A stretch of 64,000 nt of DNA from Actinomadura coerulea (GTDB lineage: Bacteria > Actinomycetota > Actinomycetes > Streptosporangiales > Streptosporangiaceae). Where the stretch lies: positions 2,914,001-2,978,000 of the forward strand of contig NZ_JACHMQ010000001.1 in assembly GCF_014208105.1 (NCBI RefSeq), written 5' to 3'. Positions within the stretch are counted from its first letter, which is position 1. Each line of letters starts with the position of its first letter. Below are positions 31,690 through 39,092 of the stretch, one piece after another. The notes under the pieces are model-generated. The model saw only the letters and a program-made list of their open reading frames with translations, was not told the origin of the DNA and did not search any database. Position numbers and translations under genes: made by a program.

Positions 31690-32073
31690 ATGGACGCCGA
31701 GACGGACGTCGAGCGGCGCGTCCAGCGCGTCGGCACCGGCGCGAGCGACCGGCCGGGGATGCTCGAGACCGAGGCCGGGCCCGGCGGGGGCGAGGCCGGG
31801 ACCGACGTGCGCGAGCGCGTCCGGCACCTCGGGACGGGCGGGCACGGCGCCGTCGGCGACCGCGCGCCGGAGTCGGCGGGCGAGCGGGCGCACGCCGATG
31901 TCGAGCGGCGCGTCCGGGGCGTGGGGACGGGCGCGAGCCAGGCCGCCGGGACCCTCGGGTCGGATCCGGCGCCCGACACCGGCGGCGCGCGCAGGGACGT
32001 CGAACGGCGCGTCCGCCACCTCGGGACGGGCGCGAGCGGCACCGCCGGCGACGCGACGCGGAGCGAGCGGTGA
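31690..32073 (+). CDS. Unrecognised protein with four ~32-residue repeats
   Basis: 127 residues, hydrophilic, no membrane segment and no cysteine. Four copies of a 14-15 residue unit are spaced 31-33 residues apart: DVERRVQRVGTGAS (6-19), DVRERVRHLGTGGHG (39-53), DVERRVRGVGTGAS (70-83) and DVERRVRHLGTGAS (103-116). Between them lie acidic, Gly/Ala/Pro-rich spacers. Almost every third codon base is G or C in this frame, supporting coding. GAGGAG is 9 bases before ATG 31690, which I prefer to GTG 31669. A SigB-like promoter precedes it. I do not recognise a family. The repeat looks like an amphipathic segment plus loop, perhaps a binding module; function unknown. Confidence 0.6.
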   Translation: MDAETDVERRVQRVGTGASDRPGMLETEAGPGGGEAGTDVRERVRHLGTGGHGAVGDRAPESAGERAHADVERRVRGVGTGASQAAGTLGSDPAPDTGGARRDVERRVRHLGTGASGTAGDATRSER

Positions 32074-32076
32074 GGG

Positions 32077-32250
32077 TCAGGAGGGGGCGGACGCGGTGAG
32101 CGGCGAGCGCGCGGCCGGCGTGGCCGAGGTCGCCGCGGTGAAGGAGGCGTAGCGGGCGGCGGTGTGGGGCGGGGGCTCGGCCGCCTGGTCGCCGGCCGGG
32201 TCCTCGGGCGGGCGTGCCTGGTCGCGGGGGGGCTGGTCTGAAAGTGGCAT
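32077..32250 (-). CDS. Small ORF, 57 residues, hypothetical
   Basis: Reads from ATG 32250 to TGA 32077, with GGGAG 8 bases before the start and G or C in nearly all third positions after the first few codons. The product is Pro/Ala/Asp-rich, hydrophilic, starting MPLSDQPPRDQARPPED and containing HTAARYASFTAATSA. No recognised domain. It fills the otherwise empty stretch between the repeat protein and the GlxA-type gene and ends 4 bases from the repeat protein's stop. Confidence 0.45.
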   Translation of the reverse strand: MPLSDQPPRDQARPPEDPAGDQAAEPPPHTAARYASFTAATSATPAARSPLTASAPS

Positions 32251-32370
32251 GTCTCGTCTCCCGAGGCGACCGGAGCAATCGGTCCGCTCGCTACCGCGCC
32301 GGCCTCGATCTAAACATTCCCCTGGTCCCGGGGGTGCTCGATCGCGCGAACCCGCGGACGCGGAACCGGC

Positions 32371-33336
32371 TCACCCCGTGGTGCTCTGCGTGGCGCGGTA
32401 GTGGGACGGGGAGACGCCGTACAGGCCGCGGAACGCCTGGCGCAGCGCCTCCTCGCTGCCGAAGCCGCAGCGGGCCGCGATCGTCTCCACGGTCAGCGCC
32501 GTGCCGGTCAGCAGGTGCGCCGCCGCCTCGCCGCGCGCCCGGCGCACGAACCGGCCCGGGGTCATGCCGAGCTCGGCCAGGAACAGCCGCGCCAGGTGGC
32601 GCTGGCTGACGCCCGCGCGGGCCGCCAGCGCCGCCGTCGACAGGTCCGCGGCCGGGTTCCCGGCGATGTGCGCGGCGGCGTCCCGGACCAGCGAGTTGCG
32701 CGCCGAGGGCGCGGTGAACATGCTCATCTGCGCCTGGTTGCCGGGCCGCTGCAGGTACGTCACCAGCTGCCGCGACACGCCCCGGGCCAGGTCCGGGCTC
32801 ACGTCGGCCTCGATGAACGACAGGGTGAGGTCCAGAGCGGCGGTCACGCCGGCGGACGTGCAGACCTTCCCGTCGGACACGAAGATGGGCCCGCTGTCGA
32901 AGTCGACGGCCGGGAACCGCCGCGCCAGGAAGCCGGCGTGCTCCCAGTGGGTCGACGCCCGCCGGCCGTCCAGGAGACCGGCCGCGGCGAGGACCCCGGC
33001 GCCGGTGCACACCGACGCCACGCGGCGGGACTCCAGGCCGAGCCTGCGCACGTGCGCGACCAGCCGCTCGTCCTCCATCGCGTCGACGAAGCCGATACCG
33101 CCCGACACCACCAGCGTGTCGAGCGGCCCGGCGGTGCGCTCCAGCGACCGCTGCGCCTGCAGCGTCAGGCCCGTCCCGGTGTGGATCGGCCTGCCGCCGG
33201 GCGAGGCCAGCGAGACCTCGTACACGCCGCGCCCGTTCAGGAAGTTGGCCACCTGGAGCGCCGAGACGACGCAGGCGATGTCCAGCAGTTCGGCCGCCGG
33301 GTAGCCCACCACGAGGACGCGACGCATTTCGTGCAT
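32371..33336 (-). CDS. GlxA-type AraC regulator with DJ-1/PfpI domain
   Basis: 321 residues. The N-terminal amidotransferase-like DJ-1/PfpI domain (about 1-170) carries VASVCTGAGVLAAAGLLDGRRASTHWEH, with Cys at the nucleophile-elbow position. The C-terminal AraC DNA-binding domain (about 215-318) has LSTAALAARAGVSQRHLARLF and ETIAARCGFGSEEALRQAFRGLYGVSPSHYR. Divergent from a membrane protein and a free-standing DJ-1 protein, its likely targets. The start (MHEMRRVLVVG) overlaps a 13-bp palindrome. Confidence 0.92.
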   Translation of the reverse strand: MHEMRRVLVVGYPAAELLDIACVVSALQVANFLNGRGVYEVSLASPGGRPIHTGTGLTLQAQRSLERTAGPLDTLVVSGGIGFVDAMEDERLVAHVRRLGLESRRVASVCTGAGVLAAAGLLDGRRASTHWEHAGFLARRFPAVDFDSGPIFVSDGKVCTSAGVTAALDLTLSFIEADVSPDLARGVSRQLVTYLQRPGNQAQMSMFTAPSARNSLVRDAAAHIAGNPAADLSTAALAARAGVSQRHLARLFLAELGMTPGRFVRRARGEAAAHLLTGTALTVETIAARCGFGSEEALRQAFRGLYGVSPSHYRATQSTTG

Positions 33337-33348
33337 ACCGTCACGGTA
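33336..33348. promoter_or_regulatory. TACCGT-C-ACGGTA palindrome at the GlxA-type gene start
   Basis: Perfect 13-bp inverted repeat touching the start codon of the GlxA-type gene. It also lies in the divergent gap before the membrane protein at 33460, so it could serve both directions. Confidence 0.45.
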
Positions 33349-33459
33349 GTGCGCGGTACGGCGCCTATCACCTATGTCCGATAGACCGTCACCCCAAGAT
33401 TTCGGACCTGTCCGCGTCCGGGGCTGGCGGACGGGTCCCGGCGCGCCGAGAGTGATGCC

Positions 33460-33885
33460 ATGGCTACCACGTCCCGCACTCTGGACCCCGATCCCCAGGC
33501 CCCCGCGCGGCCGCGCACCGCTTGGCGGCGGCTCACCCTGCACTACGTCGAGATGGTGCTCGCCATGTTCGCCGGGATGCTCGTCTTCGGCGGCCTCCGG
33601 GCGCTCGCCGGGCTCACGGTCGCGTTCGACGCGCATCCCGGCGCCAGCTACCTGCTGATGGCCACCGACATGGCGGTCGGCATGGCCGCCTGGATGCGCC
33701 TGCGCCGCCACGGCTGGGCCTGCACGCTGGAGATGTGCGCCGCGATGTACGTGCCGGCGGCGCTGGTCCCGCTCGTGTGGGCCGGCGTCATGAGCGGGAT
33801 GGCGTTCATGACGGCCGCGCACGTGCTGATGATGGTCGCGATGCTCGCCGTGCTGCTCCGGCGCCGCCGCGAGTACTGCCACTGA
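33460..33885 (+). CDS. Small four-helix membrane protein
   Basis: 141 residues with about four membrane helices: YVEMVLAMFAGMLVFGGLRALAG, ASYLLMATDMAVGMAAWM, CAAMYVPAALVPLVWAGVM and FMTAAHVLMMVAMLAVLL. A Met-rich HYVEM...AM-AGM opening recurs in actinobacterial proteins of unknown function, sometimes labelled FliP-like without support. It is followed 9 bp later by the DJ-1 family gene and is divergent from the GlxA-type regulator. No function assigned. Confidence 0.8.
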   Translation: MATTSRTLDPDPQAPARPRTAWRRLTLHYVEMVLAMFAGMLVFGGLRALAGLTVAFDAHPGASYLLMATDMAVGMAAWMRLRRHGWACTLEMCAAMYVPAALVPLVWAGVMSGMAFMTAAHVLMMVAMLAVLLRRRREYCH

Positions 33886-33894
33886 GCCGCCGTC

Positions 33895-34560
33895 ATGACT
33901 TCTCACGAGACCACGGTCGTCATCCCGCTCTACGACCGCTTCACCGCCCTGGACGTCATCGGCCCGTACCAGATGCTGGCCCTCACGCCCGGCATCCGGG
34001 TGGTGCTCGCCGCCGAGCGGGCAGGCCCGGTGCTCGACGACTGCCGCACCCTCCGGCTGACCGCCGTGGGCCTCGACGAGGCGCCGCGCCCGGACGTGGT
34101 GGTCGTCCCCGGCGGGCCCGGGACCGTGCACGTGCTGGAGGGTGCGCTCCCGGCCTGGCTGCGCGACGTCCATCCCTCCACCCGCTGGACGACCTCGGTG
34201 TGCTCCGGGTCCCTCGTCCTCGGCGCCGCGGGCCTGATCGACGGGCTGCGCGCGACCACCCACTACCGGCACCTGGACAAGCTCCCCCTGTTCGGCGCCG
34301 TCCCGGCCCGGGAGCGCGTGGTGGTCGAGCGGGAGGCCCGCATCGTGACCGCCGCCGGCGTCTCCAGCGGGATCGACATGGCGCTGCGGCTGGTGGAGTT
34401 CCTCACCGACACGCGCACCGCCCAGGCCGTCCAGCTCTGGACGGAGTACGACCCGGCGCCTCCGTTCGACGCCGGCTCCCCGTCCCGCGCCCCCGAGGAC
34501 GTCGTGGAACTGGCCGCCGGGTTCGAGGCGGCGGCGCTGGAGGCGGCCATGCGCCCCTGA
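33895..34560 (+). CDS. DJ-1/PfpI family protein
   Basis: 221 residues. The nucleophile elbow TTSVCSGSLVLGAAGLIDGLRATTHY (Cys about residue 103) and the earlier VVVVPGGPGT are typical of the isonitrile hydratase/ThiJ branch. No DNA-binding domain. It forms an apparent operon with the preceding membrane protein and shares the fold of the divergent regulator's sensor half, which suggests they handle related ligands (inference). Confidence 0.9.
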   Translation: MTSHETTVVIPLYDRFTALDVIGPYQMLALTPGIRVVLAAERAGPVLDDCRTLRLTAVGLDEAPRPDVVVVPGGPGTVHVLEGALPAWLRDVHPSTRWTTSVCSGSLVLGAAGLIDGLRATTHYRHLDKLPLFGAVPARERVVVEREARIVTAAGVSSGIDMALRLVEFLTDTRTAQAVQLWTEYDPAPPFDAGSPSRAPEDVVELAAGFEAAALEAAMRP

Positions 34561-34609
34561 GGGCCGCCACCGCCGCGCGTCCCGGCCGCTCCGCCCGCCG
34601 CCGCGCCCC

Positions 34610-34615
34610 TACAAT
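34610..34615 (+). promoter_or_regulatory. -10 element of a leaderless lexA-like transcript
   Basis: TACAAT at 34610-34615 ends 7 bases before the GTG at 34623. No ribosome-binding site is present, and no clear -35 was found at 16-18 bp. Confidence 0.45.
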
Positions 34616-34622
34616 TCCGTGG

Positions 34623-35285
34623 GTGACCGCCTACAGCGAGCTCGACCCGTTCGGGGACCTGGACGCCTCCGCGCTGCCCCAGCGCCAGCAGCGGATCCTG
34701 GCCATGATCCGCGACTGGGCGGTCAGGTACGGGTACGCGCCGAGCACCCGCCAGATCGGCGACGCCGTCGGCCTGCGGTCGCCGTCGTCGGTGTCGCGCC
34801 ACCTGGCGAGCCTGGAGGACAAGGGCTTCCTGCGGCGCGGCGACGCGGTGGCCCGTCCGATCGACGTGCGTGCGTTCCTGCGGGAGGGCCCCGCACGGGA
34901 GTCCGCCGGCGGCCAGGTGCCCGTGCCCGTGGTCGGGGACATCGCCGCGGGCACCCCCATCCTGGCCGAGGAGCACGCCGACGACACGCTGCTGCTGCCC
35001 CGCGAGCTCACCGGGCGCGGCACCGTCTTCGGCCTGCGCGTGCGCGGCGACTCGATGGTCGACGCCGCGATCTGCGACGGCGACATCGTCGTGGTCCGCC
35101 GGCAGCCCGAGGCCCATTCGGGCCAGATCGTCGCCGCCATGATCGACGGTGAGGCCACCGTGAAGGTCTACCGGCGCCGCGACGGCCACGTCCTGCTCGA
35201 ACCCCGCAACCCCGCCTACGACGTCATCGACGGCGACGGGGCCGCCGTCCTCGGCGTCGTCGTGTCGGTCCTGCGCAACGTCTGA
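34623..35285 (+). CDS. lexA: LexA family repressor (probable paralogue)
   Basis: 220 residues with both LexA parts: a winged helix at about 20-80 (RQQRILAMIRDWAVRYGYAPSTRQIGDAVGLRSPSSVSRHLASLEDKGFLRR) and an S24 autoprotease domain with cleavage site A109-G110 (DIAAGTPILAEE), S144 in GDSMVDA and K181 in ATVKVYRR. RecA-stimulated self-cleavage is therefore possible. The recognition helix (SPSSVSRHLASLEDKG) differs from the usual actinobacterial SOS LexA (STSSVAHQL), and no SOS-like box was found upstream, so it may be a second LexA-type repressor with another target. Start GTG 34623, likely leaderless. Confidence 0.85.
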   Translation: MTAYSELDPFGDLDASALPQRQQRILAMIRDWAVRYGYAPSTRQIGDAVGLRSPSSVSRHLASLEDKGFLRRGDAVARPIDVRAFLREGPARESAGGQVPVPVVGDIAAGTPILAEEHADDTLLLPRELTGRGTVFGLRVRGDSMVDAAICDGDIVVVRRQPEAHSGQIVAAMIDGEATVKVYRRRDGHVLLEPRNPAYDVIDGDGAAVLGVVVSVLRNV

Positions 35286-35301
35286 CCGCGGGCGGGCGGG
35301 G

Positions 35302-35841
35302 TCAGCGGCGTCCGCCGAACTCCCACTGGTGGACCTCGACGGCCGCGTAGCGGTCCTCGGTGAGCACGGCGCGGGCCGCGCCCGCGTCCGGGGCGCGGAG
35401 CAGGACGGCCGTGCCGAGCCAGGCCCCGCCGTCGTCGGAGAGGAGGGGGCCGTAGGCGATCAGGTCGTCGCTCGCGGGGACGTCGAGGTCGGCGGCCTCC
35501 CCCTCGCCCAGGCCGATGACGAGGAAGCGGTCGCCGCCGGTCCGGCCGCCGGGGAAGTCCCACATGGTGCGGCCCAGGGCGTTGCGCCACCGGCGCACCA
35601 TGACGTCCCGGTAGGCGCCCGCCTGGTAGTTGGGCTCGTCGAAGGCGAACGCGCGGGCGGCGGCGGGGTCGGGCAGGTCCACGATGTGGACGCTGCCCGT
35701 GGGGACGTCGCCGACGAAGGTCGGGCCCCGGGCGATCAGCTCCTTGTCGTACCGGTCCATGTAGGACCAGTGCTGCTCCCCCAGTTCCTCGCGGAGCCCG
35801 ATCGAGCCGGCACGGTCACGGTGGTAGCAGAAGAACTCCAT
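35302..35841 (-). CDS. YciI-like protein, two YCII domains
   Basis: 179 residues. The first half holds a recognisable YCII domain (REELGEQHWSYMDRYDKELIARGPTFVGDVPTGSVHIVDLPDPAAARAFAFDEPNYQAGAY), with the family His/Asp positions (H24 in EQHWSYMDRY). The second half repeats it in diverged form (DDLIAYGPLLSDDGGAWLGTAVLLRAPDAGAARAVLTEDRYAAVEVHQWEF). YciI proteins are small dimeric alpha/beta barrels, some with dehalogenase-type activity; the role here is unknown. Confidence 0.85.
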   Translation of the reverse strand: MEFFCYHRDRAGSIGLREELGEQHWSYMDRYDKELIARGPTFVGDVPTGSVHIVDLPDPAAARAFAFDEPNYQAGAYRDVMVRRWRNALGRTMWDFPGGRTGGDRFLVIGLGEGEAADLDVPASDDLIAYGPLLSDDGGAWLGTAVLLRAPDAGAARAVLTEDRYAAVEVHQWEFGGRR

Positions 35842-35864
35842 CCGGTCGTTCTACCACCGCCGGC

Positions 35865-37196
35865 TCAGGCGGACTCGCGCGGGGTGACGGTCATGTGGAT
35901 GTCCTCGGCGGCCCAGAGGACGAAGCGCTCGATGGGCGTCACGGTCTGGCCGGGGACCGGCCGGAAGGCGAAGCGCTTGAGCAGGACGGCCAGGACGAGC
36001 TGCGCCTCGACCGTCGCGAGCGCGGCGCCCTCGCAGCCGCGCGGGCCGATCCCGAAGGGGATGTAGGCCAGGCGCGGGCGGCCCGCCGCCGCACCCGGCG
36101 CGAACCGGCCGGGGTCGAACCGGTGCGGGTCGGGCCAGTACTCGGGGTTCGTGTGCACGGCCCAGAACGGGTAGAAGACGGTCGTCCCGGCCGGGACGGT
36201 GTACTCGCCGAGCTCGATGTCCTCGGTGGCCTCCCGCGCGCCGTAGGGTCCCGGCGGGTACAGCCGCATGGTCTCCCGGAGCACCATGTCCAGGTAGGTC
36301 AGCCGCCTGAGGTCGCCGTACTCGGGGACGGACCGGTCGCCGAGCTCGCGGTCCAGCTCCTCGGCGACTCGCTCGGCGGCGTCCGGGTGCCGGGCCAGCA
36401 GGTACAGCGTCCAGGAGATGGCGACGCCGGTGGTGTGGTGGGCGGCGAGCATCGTCATCAGGACGGTGTCGCGGATGCGCGCCGGGGACTCGCCCGCCTC
36501 CGCCAGTGCGGCGATCAGGTCGCTGCGCCCGGCCGGCGCCGAGTCGCCGCGCTCGCGGTGCGCGGTCAGGACCTGGTCGACGGTGGCGCGCAGGTAGGCC
36601 AGGGCCTCCCGCGCGCGGCCGCCCGTTTCGCCCCCGGCCTGCCCCATGTACTCGGTGAGGACGGTCTCGAACGCGGACACGACCCGCGCGGCCGAGTCCG
36701 GGGACTCCAGACCGCTGCCGAGCGCGTACTGGCAGATCATGCGCAGCGACAGCTCGCTCAGGTCCCGCTGGAGCGCGACCGGGCCGTCGTGCGCCTCCCA
36801 CCGGTCGGCCATCTCGGCGGCGAGCGCGGTGAAGCGGGCGAAGTGCGCCTCGTGGGAGGGGCGGCCGGCCAGCACCGACAGCATGACCCGGCGCCAGGGG
36901 CCGTGCTCGTCGGCCGGGATCGTCTGGAGGTTCCCCGACTCCTGGAGGGGCGCGAGGAACTCGAACAGCTTCTCCGGCCGCTTGTTGATCTTGGCGGTGG
37001 CCTCCAGCAGCACCGGGTCGGCCACCGACACCGCCGACCCGGCGCCGGGCAGCGGGAACCGCACCACCGGCCCGTACTCGGCGTGCAGCCTCAGCTGGTA
37101 CTCGTGCAGCCCGCCGGCTTCCGCGATGGCCGCCGCCCCGTCGTCCCGCGTGGGCGGACCGGGGATCGGCGATGGGGTTCCGGCGTCGCTTCGCAT
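35865..37196 (-). CDS. Cytochrome P450 with CYP51-like I-helix
   Basis: 443 residues. Haem-binding loop FGIGPRGCEGAALA with C388, ExxR at E308-R311 (ETMR) and PERF-type region RFDPGRF. The oxygen-activation motif of the I-helix is AAHHTT (251-256), with His in place of the usual acid; AGHHTS occurs in CYP51 sterol demethylases. The N terminus is soluble (PIPGPPTRDDG). ATG 37196 is chosen because GGAGGG stands about 6 bases upstream; ATG 37217 and 37280 lack one. Divergent from a DUF574 methyltransferase. No redox partner gene is adjacent. Confidence 0.9.
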   Translation of the reverse strand: MRSDAGTPSPIPGPPTRDDGAAAIAEAGGLHEYQLRLHAEYGPVVRFPLPGAGSAVSVADPVLLEATAKINKRPEKLFEFLAPLQESGNLQTIPADEHGPWRRVMLSVLAGRPSHEAHFARFTALAAEMADRWEAHDGPVALQRDLSELSLRMICQYALGSGLESPDSAARVVSAFETVLTEYMGQAGGETGGRAREALAYLRATVDQVLTAHRERGDSAPAGRSDLIAALAEAGESPARIRDTVLMTMLAAHHTTGVAISWTLYLLARHPDAAERVAEELDRELGDRSVPEYGDLRRLTYLDMVLRETMRLYPPGPYGAREATEDIELGEYTVPAGTTVFYPFWAVHTNPEYWPDPHRFDPGRFAPGAAAGRPRLAYIPFGIGPRGCEGAALATVEAQLVLAVLLKRFAFRPVPGQTVTPIERFVLWAAEDIHMTVTPRESA

Positions 37197-37324
37197 TCGC
37201 GCCCTCCGCGTCGGCATCGTCGTTTCGGTTGTTTCCGAGTTGATCGCAATGCTTACATGTCCCGGGTAACTTCGCGACATTTCCCAGGCCGGAAGTCGCG
37301 ACGCCGCGAACCGGGGAGAGGACG

Positions 37325-38113
37325 CTGGACACCGTCGATCCGCACACGCCGAACGTCCCGCGGATGTACGACTACCTTCTGGGTGGAAAGGACAACTACG
37401 CCGCGGACCGGGAGGCCGTGGAGGAGGTCGTCAAGCACGCCCCCGACACCCCCTTCATGGCCCGCCAGAACCGCGCGTTCCTGCGGCGGGCGGTGCGCTT
37501 CCTCGCCGAGTCCGGGATCAGGCAGTTCATCGACATCGGCTCGGGCCTGCCCACCCAGGGCAACGTGCACGAGATCGCCCACCAGGTCGCGCCGGACTCC
37601 CACGTCGTGTACGTCGACGTCGAGCCCGTTGTGCTGGTCCACGGGCGGGCGCTGCTGGCCGGGACGCCGGGGGTGACCGTCATCCAGGGCGACGCCCGCC
37701 GTCCGGACGAGATCCTGGGGAACCCCGAGCTGAAGAGGCTCATCGACTTCGACCGGCCCGTCGCCGTGCTGATGCTGGCCGTGCTGCACTTCATCGGCGA
37801 CGGCGACGACCCGCCGGGGATCGTGGCGCGCCTGCGCGAGGCGATGGCCCCGGGCAGCCACCTCGCGGTGTCGCACGTCACCGGCGACTTCGACGCCGAC
37901 AGGAGGGTCCGGCACGCGGGCGCGGTGTACGAGCGGGCCACGTACCAGATCACCCTGCGCAGCCGCGCGGAGGTCACGGGCCTGTTCGACGGTTTCGAGC
38001 TCGTGGAGCCCGGCCTCACCACCCTGTCGATGTGGCGCCCCGATCCGGGGACGGCCGTGCCGCCCAGCGCCGACCGGCAATGGTGCTATGCGGGGGTCGG
38101 CCGAAAGCGCTGA
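37325..38113 (+). CDS. SAM-dependent methyltransferase, DUF574 family (probable CTG start)
   Basis: 262 residues from CTG 37325. DUF574 proteins open with a conserved D-(S/T)-x-x-P-x-x-x-R-MYDYLLGGKDN(Y/F)-ADRE block. Here LDTVDPHTPNVPRMYDYLLGGKDNY is in frame, and only the CTG carries an ideal ribosome site (GGGGAGAGG at 37313-37321). ATG 37364 would delete the conserved DT..P part and has no such site. SAM-binding motif: FIDIGSGLPTQGNVHE. Inverted repeat TCGCGAC/GTCGCGA (37272-37278, 37295-37301) lies upstream. Family function unknown; abundant in mycelial actinomycetes. Confidence 0.87.
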   Translation: MDTVDPHTPNVPRMYDYLLGGKDNYAADREAVEEVVKHAPDTPFMARQNRAFLRRAVRFLAESGIRQFIDIGSGLPTQGNVHEIAHQVAPDSHVVYVDVEPVVLVHGRALLAGTPGVTVIQGDARRPDEILGNPELKRLIDFDRPVAVLMLAVLHFIGDGDDPPGIVARLREAMAPGSHLAVSHVTGDFDADRRVRHAGAVYERATYQITLRSRAEVTGLFDGFELVEPGLTTLSMWRPDPGTAVPPSADRQWCYAGVGRKR

Positions 38114-38202
38114 CCGGCGCGTCCGCGCCATTGTCTCCGGCATTTCGGACGAGTCCGACAAAATAGATTAAAGGCCCTCGGGAATGCGCCGTTCCGCCCG
38201 CA

Positions 38203-39048
38203 TCACAGGCCGAGACGGGCGGCGTGGCGGGACAGGAAGGCGACCACCTCGCCGGCCGGCCGGTCCGGCAGCCCCCACATGATCTCGGTGACGCCCGCCT
38301 CCTCCCAGGCGGCGACGTCCTCGGCCGAGGGGCGCGCCGCGGCCAGGACGCAGACCTCGGGCCGGCCCGCGCGCCCGGCGTCCGCCCAGGCCGCGCGCAG
38401 GGCGGCGACCTTGGGGAGGATGTCGCGCTCGGTCGGGGTGGTCATCCAGCCGTCGGCGTGGGCGGCGATCCACGCGAGGGTCTTCGGGCCGCCGCCCGCG
38501 CCGATCAGCAGCGGGACGTGGGCCTGCACGGGCTTCGGCCACGCCCAGGACGGCCCGAACGAGACGAACTCCCCCGCGTAGGAGGCCTGCTCCTGCGTCC
38601 ACAGCGCCCGCATCGCCTCCACGTACTCGCGCAGCACCGTCCGGCGCCGGTCGGCGGGCACGTTGTGGTCGGCGAGCTCGTCGGTGTTCCACCCGAAGCC
38701 CGCGCCGACCGTGACCCGGCCGCCCGACAGGTGGTCGAGCGAGGCGACGGTCTTGGCGAGCGTGATCGGGTCCGACTCCACCGGCAGCGCGACGGCCGTC
38801 GCGAGCCGGATGGTCGAGGTGACGGTGACCGCGGACGCCAGCGCGACCCAGGGGTCGAGCGTGCGCGTGTAGCGGTCGTCGGGCAGCGTCTCGTCGCCCG
38901 TCCCCGGGTGCGCGGCGTGGCGCCGGACCGGGATGTGCGTGTGCTCGGGGACGTAGAAGGTGTGGAACCCGTTCTCCTCTGCGGCCTGCGCGGCGGCGGC
39001 GGGCGTGATGCCCCGGTCACTGGTGAAGAGCACGATGCCGTGTCGCAT
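38203..39048 (-). CDS. LLM class F420-dependent oxidoreductase
   Basis: 281 residues of the luciferase-like TIM barrel, TIGR03619-type: HTFYVPEHTHIPV, ATAVALPVESDPITLAKTVASLDHLSGGRVTVGAGFGWNTDELADH and WPKPVQAHVPLLIGAGGGPKTLAWIAAHADGWM. These use F420 rather than FMN (family knowledge). TAGTAT sits 7 bases before the ATG and there is no ribosome site, predicting a leaderless mRNA. The -10 directly abuts a 14-bp palindrome that fits the KstR operator, suggesting a place in a sterol/lipid regulon. Convergent with the DUF574 gene; the 89-bp gap holds nothing clear. Confidence 0.9.
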   Translation of the reverse strand: MRHGIVLFTSDRGITPAAAAQAAEENGFHTFYVPEHTHIPVRRHAAHPGTGDETLPDDRYTRTLDPWVALASAVTVTSTIRLATAVALPVESDPITLAKTVASLDHLSGGRVTVGAGFGWNTDELADHNVPADRRRTVLREYVEAMRALWTQEQASYAGEFVSFGPSWAWPKPVQAHVPLLIGAGGGPKTLAWIAAHADGWMTTPTERDILPKVAALRAAWADAGRAGRPEVCVLAAARPSAEDVAAWEEAGVTEIMWGLPDRPAGEVVAFLSRHAARLGL

Positions 39049-39059
39049 GCGGCCGATAC

Positions 39060-39073
39060 TAGAACGCGTTCTA
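39060..39073 (-). promoter_or_regulatory. KstR-type operator TAGAACGCGTTCTA
   Basis: Perfect 14-bp palindrome that fits TNNAACNNGTTNNA, the consensus of KstR, the TetR-family repressor of cholesterol catabolism in mycobacteria and relatives. On the minus strand it abuts the -10 (TAGTAT) of the LLM oxidoreductase. Confidence 0.6.
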
Positions 39074-39092
39074 TCGTCGTGCCGAGGGCGGG

